DNA of 64,000 bases from Capra hircus (taxonomy: Eukaryota; Chordata; Mammalia; Artiodactyla; Bovidae), in the NCBI RefSeq assembly GCF_001704415.2, contig NC_030811.1, positions 6,796,722 through 6,860,721 on the forward strand, in the 5' to 3' direction. The notes beneath the pieces are model-generated. The model searched no databases. It had not been told where the DNA came from and saw only the letters and a program-made list of their open reading frames with translations. The position numbers were made by a program, and so were the translations under genes. Shown here in pieces: positions 44,873 to 55,162 of the stretch. Numbering within the stretch: the first letter of the stretch is position 1; each line of letters opens with the position of its first letter.

Positions 44873-45850
44873 CTAGACTTTAATTAGGATTTGAGTCCCT
44901 GGAACATATAGTGGTGACTCTTTAGAATCTTTTGGGTCTTTGTTCATACCCCACAAGCGTATATCTTGTTGGAATTGCCCAACGGCCATGGTATAGGACT
45001 GGAGGGTCTGAACCTCTGGATCTAGGAAGAGGTCATTGACATAAACAAAAGGTCTCCCATATAGCATCTCATAAGGACTAAGACCAACCTGTTCTTTAGG
45101 GGCAACATGGGTGCAGAGGAGAGCTATTGGTAAAGCCTCTTTCCATCCCAGGGAGGTCTCCTGGGTTATCTTTTTTATCACTGATTTTAAGAATTGGTTG
45201 GCCCTTTCTACTTTTCCTGAAGACTGAGGCCTCCAGGCACAGTGGAGATAAGTAATGCCCAGTGCTTTAGAGACCCCTTGGGTGACCTTAGAAGTAAATG
45301 ATGTTCCATTGTCACTTTGTAATGACCTGGGCAGACCAAATCTTGGAATGATTTCATGGAGCAGTTTTTTTTTTTTTTTTTTTTTTTTTACCATCTCCTC
45401 AGCGTTTTCAGTCCGGGTGGGAAAGCTTCAAGCCATCCTGTGAATGTATCTATCATGACTAATAGGTATTTATATCCTTGAGAAACTGGCATCTGGGTGA
45501 AGTCCGTCTGTCAGTTATCTCCTGGGTAGGTCCCATGTCTTTGGATGGGCTGAGCCAGCTGGGGTCTTCGAGCTCCTTGGGGTTGTTTAATTAGCAAGTG
45601 AGACAAAAGAAGGCCACTTGCCTTATAGTTGTTTGGAGGCCTGTTCCTCTGAAAGACCTTTCTAGTAATTTTGGGGGGGGCCTTTTCTCCTAAATGAGTG
45701 ATGGCATGTAAGGAGTTAACCAACTTCCATTGGAGGTTCCCAGGCAGAAAAAGAACTCTCTCCTTTTGGAACCACCCCATATGATCTTGAAAGCCCTCAC
45801 TCTTAGCTTTAAGAGTCTCACCTTCAGGATATGAGGGAGTTTCTGGCAAA
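44873..45850 (-). pseudogene. Retroviral integrase, broken
   Basis: The N-terminal part (45,511-45,849 open) has an 'LHAITHLGEKA' His-His motif of the zinc-binding domain. The catalytic core is open at 44,873-45,394 with 'SDNGTSF' and 'GKVERAN', the last two acidic residues of the D,D,E triad. A 24-base A run on the sense strand (45,366-45,390) interrupts the frame between the two parts and encodes a lysine string. The C-terminal domain is cut by further stops. Inactive. Confidence 0.88.
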
Positions 45851-45939
45851 TTAGTCTGTGGAACTAGGGTGGCAACCCCTATTAGGTCATTGTTCTGTAA
45901 TGTTGCTCTCTTAGCTGCCTGATCAGCTGCTTGGTTCCT

Positions 45940-46640
45940 TCATGCCACCTCCGTGCTCCCTTTTTTGTGTCCTTTGCAGTGGGAGACTGAAACCTCAGTG
46001 GGCAGATGGACTGCCTCCAAGAGTCTAAGAATTTGATCACCATATTTGATTGGGGACCCTCGGGTAGTCAAGTGGCCCCTTTTTTTCCAAATAGCAGCAT
46101 GTGCATGTAGCACCAGAAAGGCATATTTGGAGTCAGTGTAAAAGGCTATTCTTTTTCCTTTTTCCAGCTCTAAAGCTCGAGTCAGGGCTATGAGCTGAGC
46201 TAATTGGGCTGAAGTACCTGGTGGCAGAGGCTTAGCCTCTATGATCTCAAAATTGGAGACTACTGCATATCTGGCTCTTCTTTTTCCATCTAAGATAAAG
46301 CTGTTTCCATCAGTGTACCAGATTTCCTCAGGATTGGTCAGAGGATCTTCCGACAATCCCTCTCGGGGTTTTGTCCAGTGGTCCAAGGTTTCTAGACAAG
46401 AGTGAAAGGGGAAAGAGCCCTCGGGGGTAGACAGGAGGGTGGCTGGGTTAAGAACCTCACAAGGGGATAAAGTGAAGCCTGGATTTTCCATCAGCATTAC
46501 TTGATATCTGAGGATTCTTTGATCAGACATCCATAAATGGCCTCTCCCATTTAGGAATTGTTTTACTTGGTGGCTGGTAAAAATAGTTAGTTTGTCCCCA
46601 AAGGAGAGTTTTAAAGCATCTTCTATCATGACTGCAATAG
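45940..46640 (-). pseudogene. Retroviral RT connection and RNase H domain
   Basis: A 229-codon open stretch contains the RNase H landmarks 'WYTDGNSF' and 'FYTDSKYA' and a final 'HCKGHKK'. It continues the broken RT upstream. The final Asp region runs into a stop at the junction with integrase. Confidence 0.9.
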
Positions 46641-48050
46641 TTGCAAGATATCGAAGGCAGAGGCCAACCTCAGGTGGTTGGAGTGAGCCTCTTGGATAAG
46701 TAAGCTACAAGTTGGCGCTCAGATTCCAACATTTGAATTAACACTCCCAAGGCTATTCCCTCTCTTTCATGGACATAAAGTTGGAATGCTTTTTCTGGGT
46801 CTGGCAACCTTAAGGCAGGTGCCTGAGTTAAGGCTTGCTTTAGTGTAGCCTCTTCCTTCTTATGAGGAGTTCCTCACATCAGTGGGATTGAATCATCTCA
46901 TCCATTTAAGCTTTCATATATGGGCTGGGCAATTGGACCATAGTTGGGTATCCAGATTCTACAATATGCAATTAGCCCCAGAAAGCTCGCAACTGTTTTT
47001 GAGTCGTGGAGGAGGGCAACTGTACCCGATCAGAGGACAGCCTCCTGGACCCTTGTGTAATATAAACCCCCAGGTAAGTGACCTTTGTCTCGACCATCTA
47101 TGCCTTAGCACGGAAAACTTTATATCCCCTTTCTGGCAAAAAGTTTAGAACCAGAATTGCATGTTGTTGGGCATTTTTCTCATCTGGAGAGCAGATAAGT
47201 AGGTCATCTACATATTGTAATATTTTCCCATTAGTTCCCAGGTCCAGATGTAGGAGATCCTAGCTAAGAGCCTGCCCAAACAGTTGGGGGCTATCTCTGA
47301 ACCCCTGAGGTAATAGTGTCCAACTCATCTGTTGGTGTTTTTCTCCTGGGGCCTCCCACACAATGGCAAAAAGATATTGGGATTTTTTAGCCAGTAGTAA
47401 GCAAAAGAAAAAAAATATGCATCTTTGAGATCCAAGACTGTAAACCACTTGGCTCTGGATGGGATTTCTCCCAAGATTACATAGGGATTGGGTAATGTGT
47501 GATGCAGGGGGACTACAGCTTCATTTATGATCTGGATATCTTGAACCATTTACCAGTTTCCATCCTTTTTCTTTACTGAGAGGATTGGTGGGGTGTTACA
47601 TGGTGAATCGGTGGGGACCAATAGCCCACAAGCAAGGAATTTATTTATTAAAGGCTGTAGTCCCTCCCGAGCCTCTCTTCTGAGGGGATATTGTTTCCAG
47701 TTAGGAAACCGAGTGGGATCTCAGAGGACAATGGTGACCGGTTCAGCTTGGTGGGCTCGTCCAAGAATCCCCTCGTCCCACACGTGGGGGTTAATTTTGT
47801 CCTCCCATAGTTTTTGGCCCCTCTCTATTGGAGAAGATGTAATGGGTTTTTCAGTAGTAACCAGGAGCTGTAGGGCTCTAGGGGCTGAAAAGCTTCCCAT
47901 CACAAAGGTGCACTCCAGTTTAGTGTGTATATCTCTTTCCAATAAGGGAGTAGGACACTCAGGGACTGCCAGAAACTGGCGGGAAAATATTTGTCCATCC
48001 CAGCAACAAAGAAGTGCTCAAGTGAATCTTTTTGTAATTGTTCTTCCTGG
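46641..48050 (-). pseudogene. Retroviral reverse transcriptase, broken
   Basis: 'WFTVLDLKDAYF' (palm motif A, about 47,430) and the catalytic 'QYVDDLL' (YVDD codons at 47,203-47,214) are visible in different frames. At least three frameshifts or stops separate them. The motifs and spacing are gammaretrovirus-like. Confidence 0.88.
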
Positions 48051-48059
48051 AGCACCCAA

Positions 48060-48240
48060 ACTAGTACAGATTTGGGAGGAGAAGGCTCCGGAGTAGGAAG
48101 TCAGGTAGAGTAGGCAGCCCCTGTGTCAACCAAGAAATTCTCAGACCTATCTGCCTCATCCCATGCCCTTGGCTTCATCCCCATGGTGGTTATCTATGAC
48201 AAGTGGGCTGGCTGGAGTGGACTGCTTCAGTCCTGTTGAA
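48060..48240 (-). pseudogene. Retroviral protease fragment
   Basis: The aspartic protease active-site text 'LVDTGAAYS' reads on the minus strand at about 48,106-48,132, followed by a stop. The upstream part is cut off by the inserted LTR-like element. Confidence 0.75.
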
Positions 48241-48250
48241 CCATGGTGAG

Positions 48251-49048
48251 GTGCCGGGAGCCAGCATGAGGAACTCCGCCCGTGGCAAAGGTCAGGAGGA
48301 AGGAGGCTTGGCATATACAAAAGCGGGATTGAGCCACAGGAGACCCCCTGTTCCCAAGCATCTACCCCCCAAAACCAGAGTCTGCCTACTTTACTGCTTT
48401 ATGACTTTATGGGGGGCTGTCCCCCACTACATCTCTTGGAGAAGGAGTTAACTTACAGCTCCAGTTAATAAAAATTCCTGGGTGTGACAAGAGTGTTTCA
48501 ACTTACAAACTCCTCTGATGGTTCTCTAGCCTGCCTGAGCAGGTTCGTCCGGCCACATGTGATTGTTCACAGCCTCCCAACTGTGAGAGGCATGAGATGC
48601 TTTAAACTTTCTAAATACAGATTCTTTTGAGAAGTTAGAAAATTATTAGTATAGTATAGTGAGTTGATTAGAAATTATATTGGTGAAGGGTTTTTCATTT
48701 GTTGAGCCAATATTTGCTGCTAAATCTCCATATTCCCTGCCCTTTTAATTAATATAACTAGCATATAGGAGAAATAAGTATTAGCCTTTAAGATTAATCA
48801 TGTTAAACCTTAGGCTAAGTAAATTCCTTTCTTAATTGTAACCCACTACACCCTCACCCTATAGGAATGCAACTTTATCTGGTGCCTTCGGAGGGTGGCT
48901 CCTGGTTTAAGAAAAATCACCCCTGGAAAATAAGTTTTCTGGTTGACTGACCGTTATCAGAAAGAAAGGGTCATAAAATGTTAGCAGGCACCCTGGCCAG
49001 AAGATGATGTAAAACCCCTAAGACCTTTGTATACATTTATATGAAGCA
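48251..49048. mobile_element. Inserted LTR-like element (probable solo LTR)
   Basis: A 0.8 kb block with no retroviral coding similarity separates the gag zinc finger from the protease. Its ends read TGCCGGGAGCC and GAAGCA, so the outer bases are TG and CA. GGTGAG (48,245-48,250) and GGTGAT (49,049-49,054) flank it, consistent with a 6-bp duplication with one change, as made by betaretrovirus-like integrases. Orientation is uncertain: an AATAAA lies on the plus strand near 48,467 and a TATA-like stretch on the minus strand near 49,035. Confidence 0.6.
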
Positions 49049-49150
49049 GGTGATGGCATTTGTAGCAAGCCGTTTTAGGAGACTTGTCATGGTTTGCACA
49101 CTCTTTGGCTCAATGCCCCACCTGCCTACAGATTAGGCATTTGCCTCATG
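49020..49150 (-). pseudogene. Retroviral gag nucleocapsid zinc finger, broken
   Basis: The minus strand at 49,096-49,140 spells a CCHC knuckle 'CLICRQVGH' then a stop and 'AKEC'. A second, decayed cysteine cluster follows at about 49,040-49,075, next to the LTR-like insertion. Confidence 0.75.
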
Positions 49151-49159
49151 CTTTGTCCT

Positions 49160-49525
49160 TTAAGGACTCAGGGTTTGAAATAGGGATCTCTGGAAGGCGG
49201 CCAGCATCTGGGCATGCCTTGTCTCTTTCCTTCTCTCCCTCTCCTGGGCTTTGGCCTCCTCCTGTTCTCTGTTATAAAAGGTATTGGTGGCTGTCTGGAC
49301 CATCTCATCTAAAGAGGAAGCAGGGTCCTGCTGCTGTAGTTGTTGTAACTTAATTTTGACATATGACGCACACTGGGACAGGAATTTGTCCTTTAAAATC
49401 ACCTGTCCCTCATAAGAGTCTAAGTCCAGATTGGTAAACTTTTGGAGGGCCTCTTTTAGCCTTTCCAGAAAGTCAATGGGGTTCTCATTGGGCTCCCAAG
49501 TTATTGCTGAGACTGGGCATGGCAT
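49160..49525 (-). pseudogene. Retroviral gag capsid C-terminal part
   Basis: A 121-codon open stretch. 'NENPIDFLERLKEALQKFT' is the major homology region of gammaretroviral capsids. It is followed by a charged helical tail ('REQEEAKAQERERRKETR') like that preceding the nucleocapsid. The upstream gag is not open. Confidence 0.87.
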
Positions 49526-49559
49526 AGTCCCACAAGTAATAAGCTTCCTTCTATTTCCA

Positions 49560-51782
49560 TGGGTGGACTTTCTTAGGGATGAGTCTTTCTGAAGCTTATC
49601 CTACCCAGTACTGTTGCAACCTGAGAGACAGGCATCCCTGAGTCAAGGTGCAGAACCCCAGGCAGGCCAAGGCGTGACAGCCTCCTGGAGATCGAATTCC
49701 CGGGCAGGTCAAGATGTGACAGCCTCCCGAGAATTGGGTCTTTGGGTAGGTCGAGGCCTGATGACCTCCTGGGACCACTGGACTGGCAGATCTCCTAGTA
49801 GGTTGAAGCGTGACAACTTTTGAGGACCAGATCCCTAGTCAGATCAAAGCAGGTTGATCTCCTGGGACCCCCAGACTGGAGTTGGGTGTCTCCAAGTTCT
49901 CCAGTGTGACCAGTGCAGGGTAGGATTAAGGGGTTGTAATTTTAACTCATTGCCAGTTTGTTCACCACAGATGGGAAGAGATATCATGATGTAAAGCAAT
50001 CCAAGCCTGTGCCCTGAGACTGGGAAACAGTGAAACAGTCACAAGCCTTGTCCTCTTACTGTTCTAAGGGATTTAAGTCATTGATTTCTTCCCCTAGTCC
50101 TCCTTAAGAGCAGGGTGTCTCCACAGGTAAACATTTCATTGTCATAGACTCACTTTAGGTAATAACAGAAGTAGTGATAAAGGAGTGGGCTATCTGGCCC
50201 TGTTAGGGACATTAAGGTATTTTAATAATAGGCTGGGTGGAGCAACATTGCCTACACGGGGACAGGGTCCTGATTGTAGGAGTTAGTAATGGCTTAAGAA
50301 CAAATTTGTCAAGAGGCAACAGACCAAATGTTCCATAAAACTGGAGTGGAGATTTGATCCAGGGGTATGTTTGTAACTTTAGGAGAAGGGTGGTAAGGGT
50401 TTGAGCCCAAAGGGCCTGCAGGGCTAACTCCCAAAGTGGCAAACATTATCCCTGGAAGTCCAATTGCCTTTGAAGGGATGCCAACTGATGGACTTCTAGC
50501 AGGTATTGTGTGCCTGTCTCCCACTCTATGGGGTTCACTGAGAGATGCTGATGTTGCACACGTTGTAGGAAACATGGAAGATGAAGGCCTGAATATCTAG
50601 ATGGACTGGATATTATACAGTATTTCCCTCCCAAGGGCCAGCTGTTTTCTGGTTGTCCCTCCAGAAGATTGTAGAGGTGACATTGTGGCCCTGGACGAGG
50701 CTCAGGAAAAGAGCATGAAACAGGAGGGAAGGGGGCAGGGCACAACCTTTGAAAGAATCACATAGCACAAGGGCATAACGTACACTGATTGAAATCAGTT
50801 GTGTCCAAGATGACAAGTCAAATTCAAGTAAACCTTAATCCCCAATCTTTAAGCCAAAAGACACACTCAGAGGTGGCAGGACAGCTCTAAGGCACTGTCA
50901 AAAGATGGAGGAGTGAGTGATTCCCCAGTGGTTGGGATGATCCTCCCCCTCATCAGCATATGAATTCATTTTGGCTAGCAAAACCTAGCCAGGCAGCATT
51001 CCATGGCCTGAGCCCTTCTCCTCAGCAATGGCCCACACCCTGAAGAGTGTGCTTCTCTCTGAATCCTAACAAATTCACCTCTTACTTATCGCTTTGTCTC
51101 TCACTGAATTTTTGCAATGAGACATCAGAGCCTGCACTTCATTAGGTCCTGAAGCCAGGCATCCTGGGTTTTGGCCTGGCTTGAGTCCCAGGAGAGAGCT
51201 GAAGGACAGGAGGAAAAAGCAGTGGGAAAAATGTGCCAAGGGATCCCTTTCATAGCCTGCCAGAAAATCTGCTAAATATCTGACCGGTGCTCACAGTTTT
51301 CATCGGCCTGATCCTTGGCACAAAGAAGAGTAAGGACAGAAGAACCCCCACCGACTTGGGTAACAGCTACTGGGCCTCAGCAGATAGTGCCTTTGGGACA
51401 TACCAAAGAGTAGCCTCTCGAGAGTCCCTTAATTTTGCCCACTGCTGCCCATCTGTTCGTGGGGGGTTCGAGGAAACAAGAAACGAGAGATTGTAAAAGA
51501 ATTGAGATTTCGTTAGGCATATGTCCCTCCAGCCATAGGAGCGAGATCTTCCTACCTTAACTGGAGGTCTTCTGGAATCTGAGACTGAGCTGTGTGAGCT
51601 TTCTGCTGAGTTCATTTTTCGCTGTCCCAGTTTCCAGCATGATGGGCCTCTTGTCAGTTCCCTTGAGCTGAGGTTTCTTCATGCTCTGCTTCTACTGTGG
51701 GAGATTTCACTGATTTGGGCTCCTGCTGTAGTTGGCCTCCACCTTGCAGGGGCTGCGCGGAGGTTCTTTCAGCCAGGTTAAA
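49560..51782 (-). other. Retroviral leader and N-terminal gag region, decayed
   Basis: 2.2 kb between the primer site and the capsid. No matrix domain can be recognised. A degenerate tandem array lies at about 49,630-49,870. Short open frames at 50,212-50,816 are Pro- and Leu-rich on the sense strand and may be gag remnants. Confidence 0.55.
49630..49870. repeat. Degenerate ~48-bp tandem array inside the retrovirus
   Basis: About five units of the pattern 'CAGGTCAAGATGTGACAGCC' then 'TCCTGGAG' or variants, with growing divergence. Confidence 0.6.
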
Positions 51783-51800
51783 TCTGAGTCATGGCACCAT
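51783..51800 (-). promoter_or_regulatory. Primer-binding site, tRNA-His type
   Basis: The minus strand reads TGGTGCCATGACTCAGAT four bases inside the 5' LTR. It matches the tRNA-His primer complement (as used by HERV-H) except at two positions, both G-to-A changes consistent with CpG decay. Confidence 0.82.
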
Positions 51801-51804
51801 AGAT

Positions 51805-52072
51805 GTCAGGCGAGTGTATGCTCCTCGGTTTTGTCTCATCACAACAAAGATTTGAAGTGACGGACATTAAAGCCCTCAGCGTGTCACAGCTCTCGGATCT
51901 TGGACAGATCACGTTATAGCTCTCAGGTCTCGAACAGACCATGTTGTAGCTCTTAGACATATCAGTGTTACAGCTCCGTGTTACAGCTCTATTTTATTTA
52001 GAAAATAGCAGGAGAATCCATCCTCCAAGCGTGAGGGCATGCAGACCCAAAGACGTGAACCAGAGCTCAGGA

Positions 52073-52105
<33 letters not shown>

Positions 52106-52324
52106 CCCTTTGGCTCCTCCTTTGGCTCCTCTTTTTATATGTTTTTTCCCTGCCCCTGGGCCTGCCTTATGTAAATTGGGCTAGCCAAGACTGCTGTTTT
52201 TTCTACCTGTGGTCCTCACTCAGGTCCTCGGAACTTCCTTTGTTCTATTTTTGTGGGCTTTTCCCTTCCTTGTCTTTTAGCTACCGCCATTTTGGACTCC
52301 TGTTTCTATTCTAACTACCTAATA
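51805..52324 (-). repeat. 5' LTR of the retrovirus
   Basis: 520 bp, partner of 43,643-44,156. TATA complement at about 52,132-52,140 and AATAAA complement at 51,993-51,998. The outer end reads TA instead of CA on the plus strand (mutated terminus). Confidence 0.92.
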
Positions 52325-52328
52325 CTAT

Positions 52329-52404
52329 CAACAGTGCATGAGGTTCCCCTTTCTCCTCATCCTCACAACACTTGTTATTTCTTGGCTTTTTGATGTAGTC
52401 ATTG
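52329..52404 (-). mobile_element. Old LINE-1, antisense (continued)
   Basis: 'AACAGTGCATGAGGTTCCCC' and 'AACACTTGTTATTTCTTGGC' continue the L1 broken at 43,642. It breaks again at about 52,404. Confidence 0.82.
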
Positions 52405-52990
52405 TAAGGTAAAAGAACTAGATAAGGCAAGGTTTGGAGAAAGAACAAGACCGATACTCTACAGAAACAGATCACTTTTAATAAGGCAAAAAGGGGCAGC
52501 AGTCAGACCAGGGAACTGGTGCACTAAGTCAAGAAGAGAGCGGTGTATATGGAAAACATACATATGCAGAGAACAATGTTTTGAGGGGGTCTGTTTGATT
52601 AGTTAACTTTAAACCACTGGGACAAAGAATTCCTGAGACAGGCCAGAGACTGGGATTGACTGGGAGCTGAACGTGACCAATCTTCATGTTCATTTCTTTC
52701 TTCAGGTAGAAAGTTCTTTATTCTGTATAAAATGGTGGGGAGGACCTAGAGGGGAGTTTTAACTCCAGGCTATTTTGAGCCAGGTAGCTTTCCTTCATTC
52801 CAGACCCTAAGGAATATATAGAAAGAGAAAGAGAGATGGGCGTTGTCAATGTTTTGGGCTTCTTCGTGCTGGTAACTGAGGGGCGGGGCTTGTGGTCTGG
52901 GAGGAAGGAAGTCTAAGGCCCGTAATGTTGATTTTCTATCCTAGCTGCCAGGGTCTCGAGCAGAAGAACAGTGTTGACTTGATGTCGAGA
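52405..52990 (-). repeat. Probable 3' LTR region of the second retrovirus
   Basis: Lies downstream of env on the sense strand and has no coding content. No second LTR copy exists in the window, so neither end can be confirmed. Confidence 0.45.
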
Positions 52991-53002
52991 AATGGCTCAA
53001 AT

Positions 53003-53480
53003 TCAGTCCTGGAGGAATCCCTGGAAAAGATTAAACAAACAAGGTCCGTCCAAAAGTGAATAGGAGGATAATGAATATGAATGGTCCAAGAAGGTGCAAA
53101 ACCCAAGACATCCGTTCCAATCTGTCAACCATGACTGCCAGGAGTTGCTTGATCTCTGACCGATTTGATAGGCTCTATCTATAAGGTTTTTTTTTGCAGC
53201 TTCCTGGACAACACCCAACTGGTTGGCATAGAAGCAGCAGGATTCATCCAGAAAAAGGCACAACCCCTCCCTCCTTTTCTACAGTTAGTAGATCTAATCC
53301 CCTTCTATTTTGTAACACTAGAGCCGCCAAGGAATCGAGTTGATTTTGAATAGTTACTAGACCTTGGGATATTTCCTGAAGGTTTTCTGATAGGTCTTTA
53401 GATAGTGCCTGGTAGTTTTGGATGGAGGTGGTTAGGCCGGCAGTTCCTGTTCCAATTCCAGCCGCTATTCCTAGTCCCAC
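53003..53480 (-). pseudogene. Retroviral env transmembrane subunit, frameshifted
   Basis: Two overlapping frames carry a Gly- and Ala-rich fusion-peptide-like start ('GLGIAAGIGTGTAGL'), a heptad region, the 'LQNRRGLDLLT' immunosuppressive-domain-like motif and, in the next frame, the C-x6-CC motif 'CLFLDESCCFYAN'. A frame change at about 53,250 separates the last two. The C-terminal anchor is decayed. Confidence 0.88.
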
Positions 53481-53499
53481 TAAGAGGGGAATGAAATGA

Positions 53500-54364
53500 A
53501 TGGCTCATTTCACTTGCTTGCGAATGAAAGGAATAGGTAGGGGTTGATCACTGGGGGCTGTAAAAATGTTAGGACTGGAATATATCAGGGTGCAGGTTCC
53601 AGTCCAATCAGTAGGTAAACAGAGGTATGTAGATGCCGCACACAAGAAAAACAGGCCAGGTGTCTCAACACAACAGCTGAAGTCGATGGCTAAGAGGAGT
53701 CGACGGGGAGGGGGTTTGATCTTTCGTTCAAGAATGGTCAGGGCCCCTGCTAAGGTGGCCCCAACGATGGGAGAAGTGGAGGACTATGCTGAGGGAAATC
53801 GTCCTATAAAGCTTAAAGATTGTCCTGTAGGCCCAGAAATATATATAGCCTTTCCAGTGGCAAAGAGTAAAGTGAAGGTATGGTTACACATGGGTTTAGG
53901 GATTATGCCCAGGGATTGGTCATATGAACTGTTTTGGGAATGTCTAAATATGCAAAAAGGAGCTGGTTGTAATAGTCTTACTTTCTAGGTGATAGGGCGT
54001 CATATTGAAGGTTTTCTATTGTAGGAGGGAAGGTCAGTGAGTAAAGATTCTAAGAGATTGTCCAAATTCCAGATTTGATCACTCGTGTGAAGATGTTTAA
54101 GATATGAGATGAATAAAGGCTCCCCACAATATGAGTGGTGTAAGGATATATTACCAGTGGTCTAGTCGAGGATGGATATGGGGAGGCTGAATCTCCCAGA
54201 GGAGTTATGGAGAGACATATCCAGCAGTATTTAGCCAATCGTGGGTTAGACGCATTGAAAGTATGGGTTAAATTAAGGGTCCGGAGTAGATAGTTGTGGT
54301 CAGGGTTTTGAAAGAGTTCTTGGGGCAGAAGAAAGAAAAAAGATAAGAAGATGCTAACCAGCAT
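53500..54364 (-). pseudogene. Retroviral env surface subunit, broken
   Basis: A 104-codon open start with a hydrophobic leader ('MLVSIFLSFFFLLP') and the 'CWICL' C-x-x-C motif at about 54,226, which pairs with the transmembrane C-x6-CC motif in gamma-type envelopes. The rest, toward 53,500, is broken. Confidence 0.8.
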
Positions 54365-54394
54365 TTGGGTAAGTGAATATAAGATAGACTACTA

Positions 54395-54985
54395 TGCACA
54401 ATCAGACTCACCTCACACCCTAGCAAAGTAACACTCAAAATTCTCCAAGCCAGGCTTCAGCAATACGTGAACTTCCAGATGTTCAAGGTGGTTTTACAAA
54501 AGGCAGAGGAACCAGAAATCAAATTGCCAACATCTGCTGGATCATGGAAAAAGCAAGAGAGTTCCAGAAAAACATCTATTTCTGCTTTCTTGACTATGCC
54601 AAAGCCTTTGACTGTGTGGGTCACAATAAACTGTGGAAAATTCTGAAAGAGATGGGAATACCAGACCACCTGACCAGCCTCTTGAGAAACCTGTATGCAG
54701 GTCAGGAAGCAACAGTTAGAACTGGACATGGAACAACAGGCTGGTTCCAAATAGGAAAAGGAGTATGTCAAGGCTTTATATTGTCACCCTGCTTATTTAA
54801 CTTCTATGCAGAGTACATCACGAGAAATGCTGGACTGGTAGAAGCACAAGGTGGAATCAAGATTGCTGGGAGAAGTATCAAAACCTCAGATATGCAGATG
54901 ACACCACCCTTATGGCAGAAAATGAAGAACAAAAGAGCCTCTTGATGAAAGTGAACGGGGAGAGTGAAAAAGCTTAACTGAGCTG
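54395..54985 (+). mobile_element. BovB LINE RT fragment with 3' tail
   Basis: RT text from 'AAAATTCTCCAAGCCAGGCT' to 'GTGAACGGGGAGAGTG', open over 133 codons. It then jumps directly to a terminal-like 'ACTGAGCTGAACTAAC', so about 0.9 kb of the 3' half is missing. Confidence 0.9.
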
Positions 54986-55162
54986 AACTAACTATGGAGA
55001 AAAATTGGATTTCAAAAGGGTAAAAGTTATAAACGGTTCCCTGCAGCCACAGGGTGAAGATGTAATCTTCAACATGGTCAAATGTGGATCCTTGAGGACT
55101 CGAGACCCAGATATCTGCCGGGAGTTGTTCCAGAAATAATTGTAATAGTTAAACCGACAGGC

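Larger units (their letters stand above)
43643..52324 (-). mobile_element. Class I (gammaretrovirus-like) endogenous retrovirus, env-deleted
   Basis: An 8.7 kb provirus on the minus strand: 5' LTR (51,805-52,324), tRNA-His-type primer site, leader, gag, protease, RT, RNase H, integrase, a scrap of env, polypurine tract and 3' LTR (43,643-44,156). A 4-bp duplication CTAT at 43,639-43,642 and 52,325-52,328 marks the insertion into an old L1, and 4 bp is the size typical of gammaretroviruses. Every gene is broken by stops or frameshifts. The first 60 aligned LTR bases differ at 7 positions, so the copy is old. A second LTR-like element (48,251-49,048) lies between gag and protease. Confidence 0.93.

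Noticed and set aside
53566..53988. 140-codon plus-strand open frame
   Set aside because: It lies antisense to the retroviral env surface subunit and its Arg- and Lys-rich composition has no domain match that I recognise.
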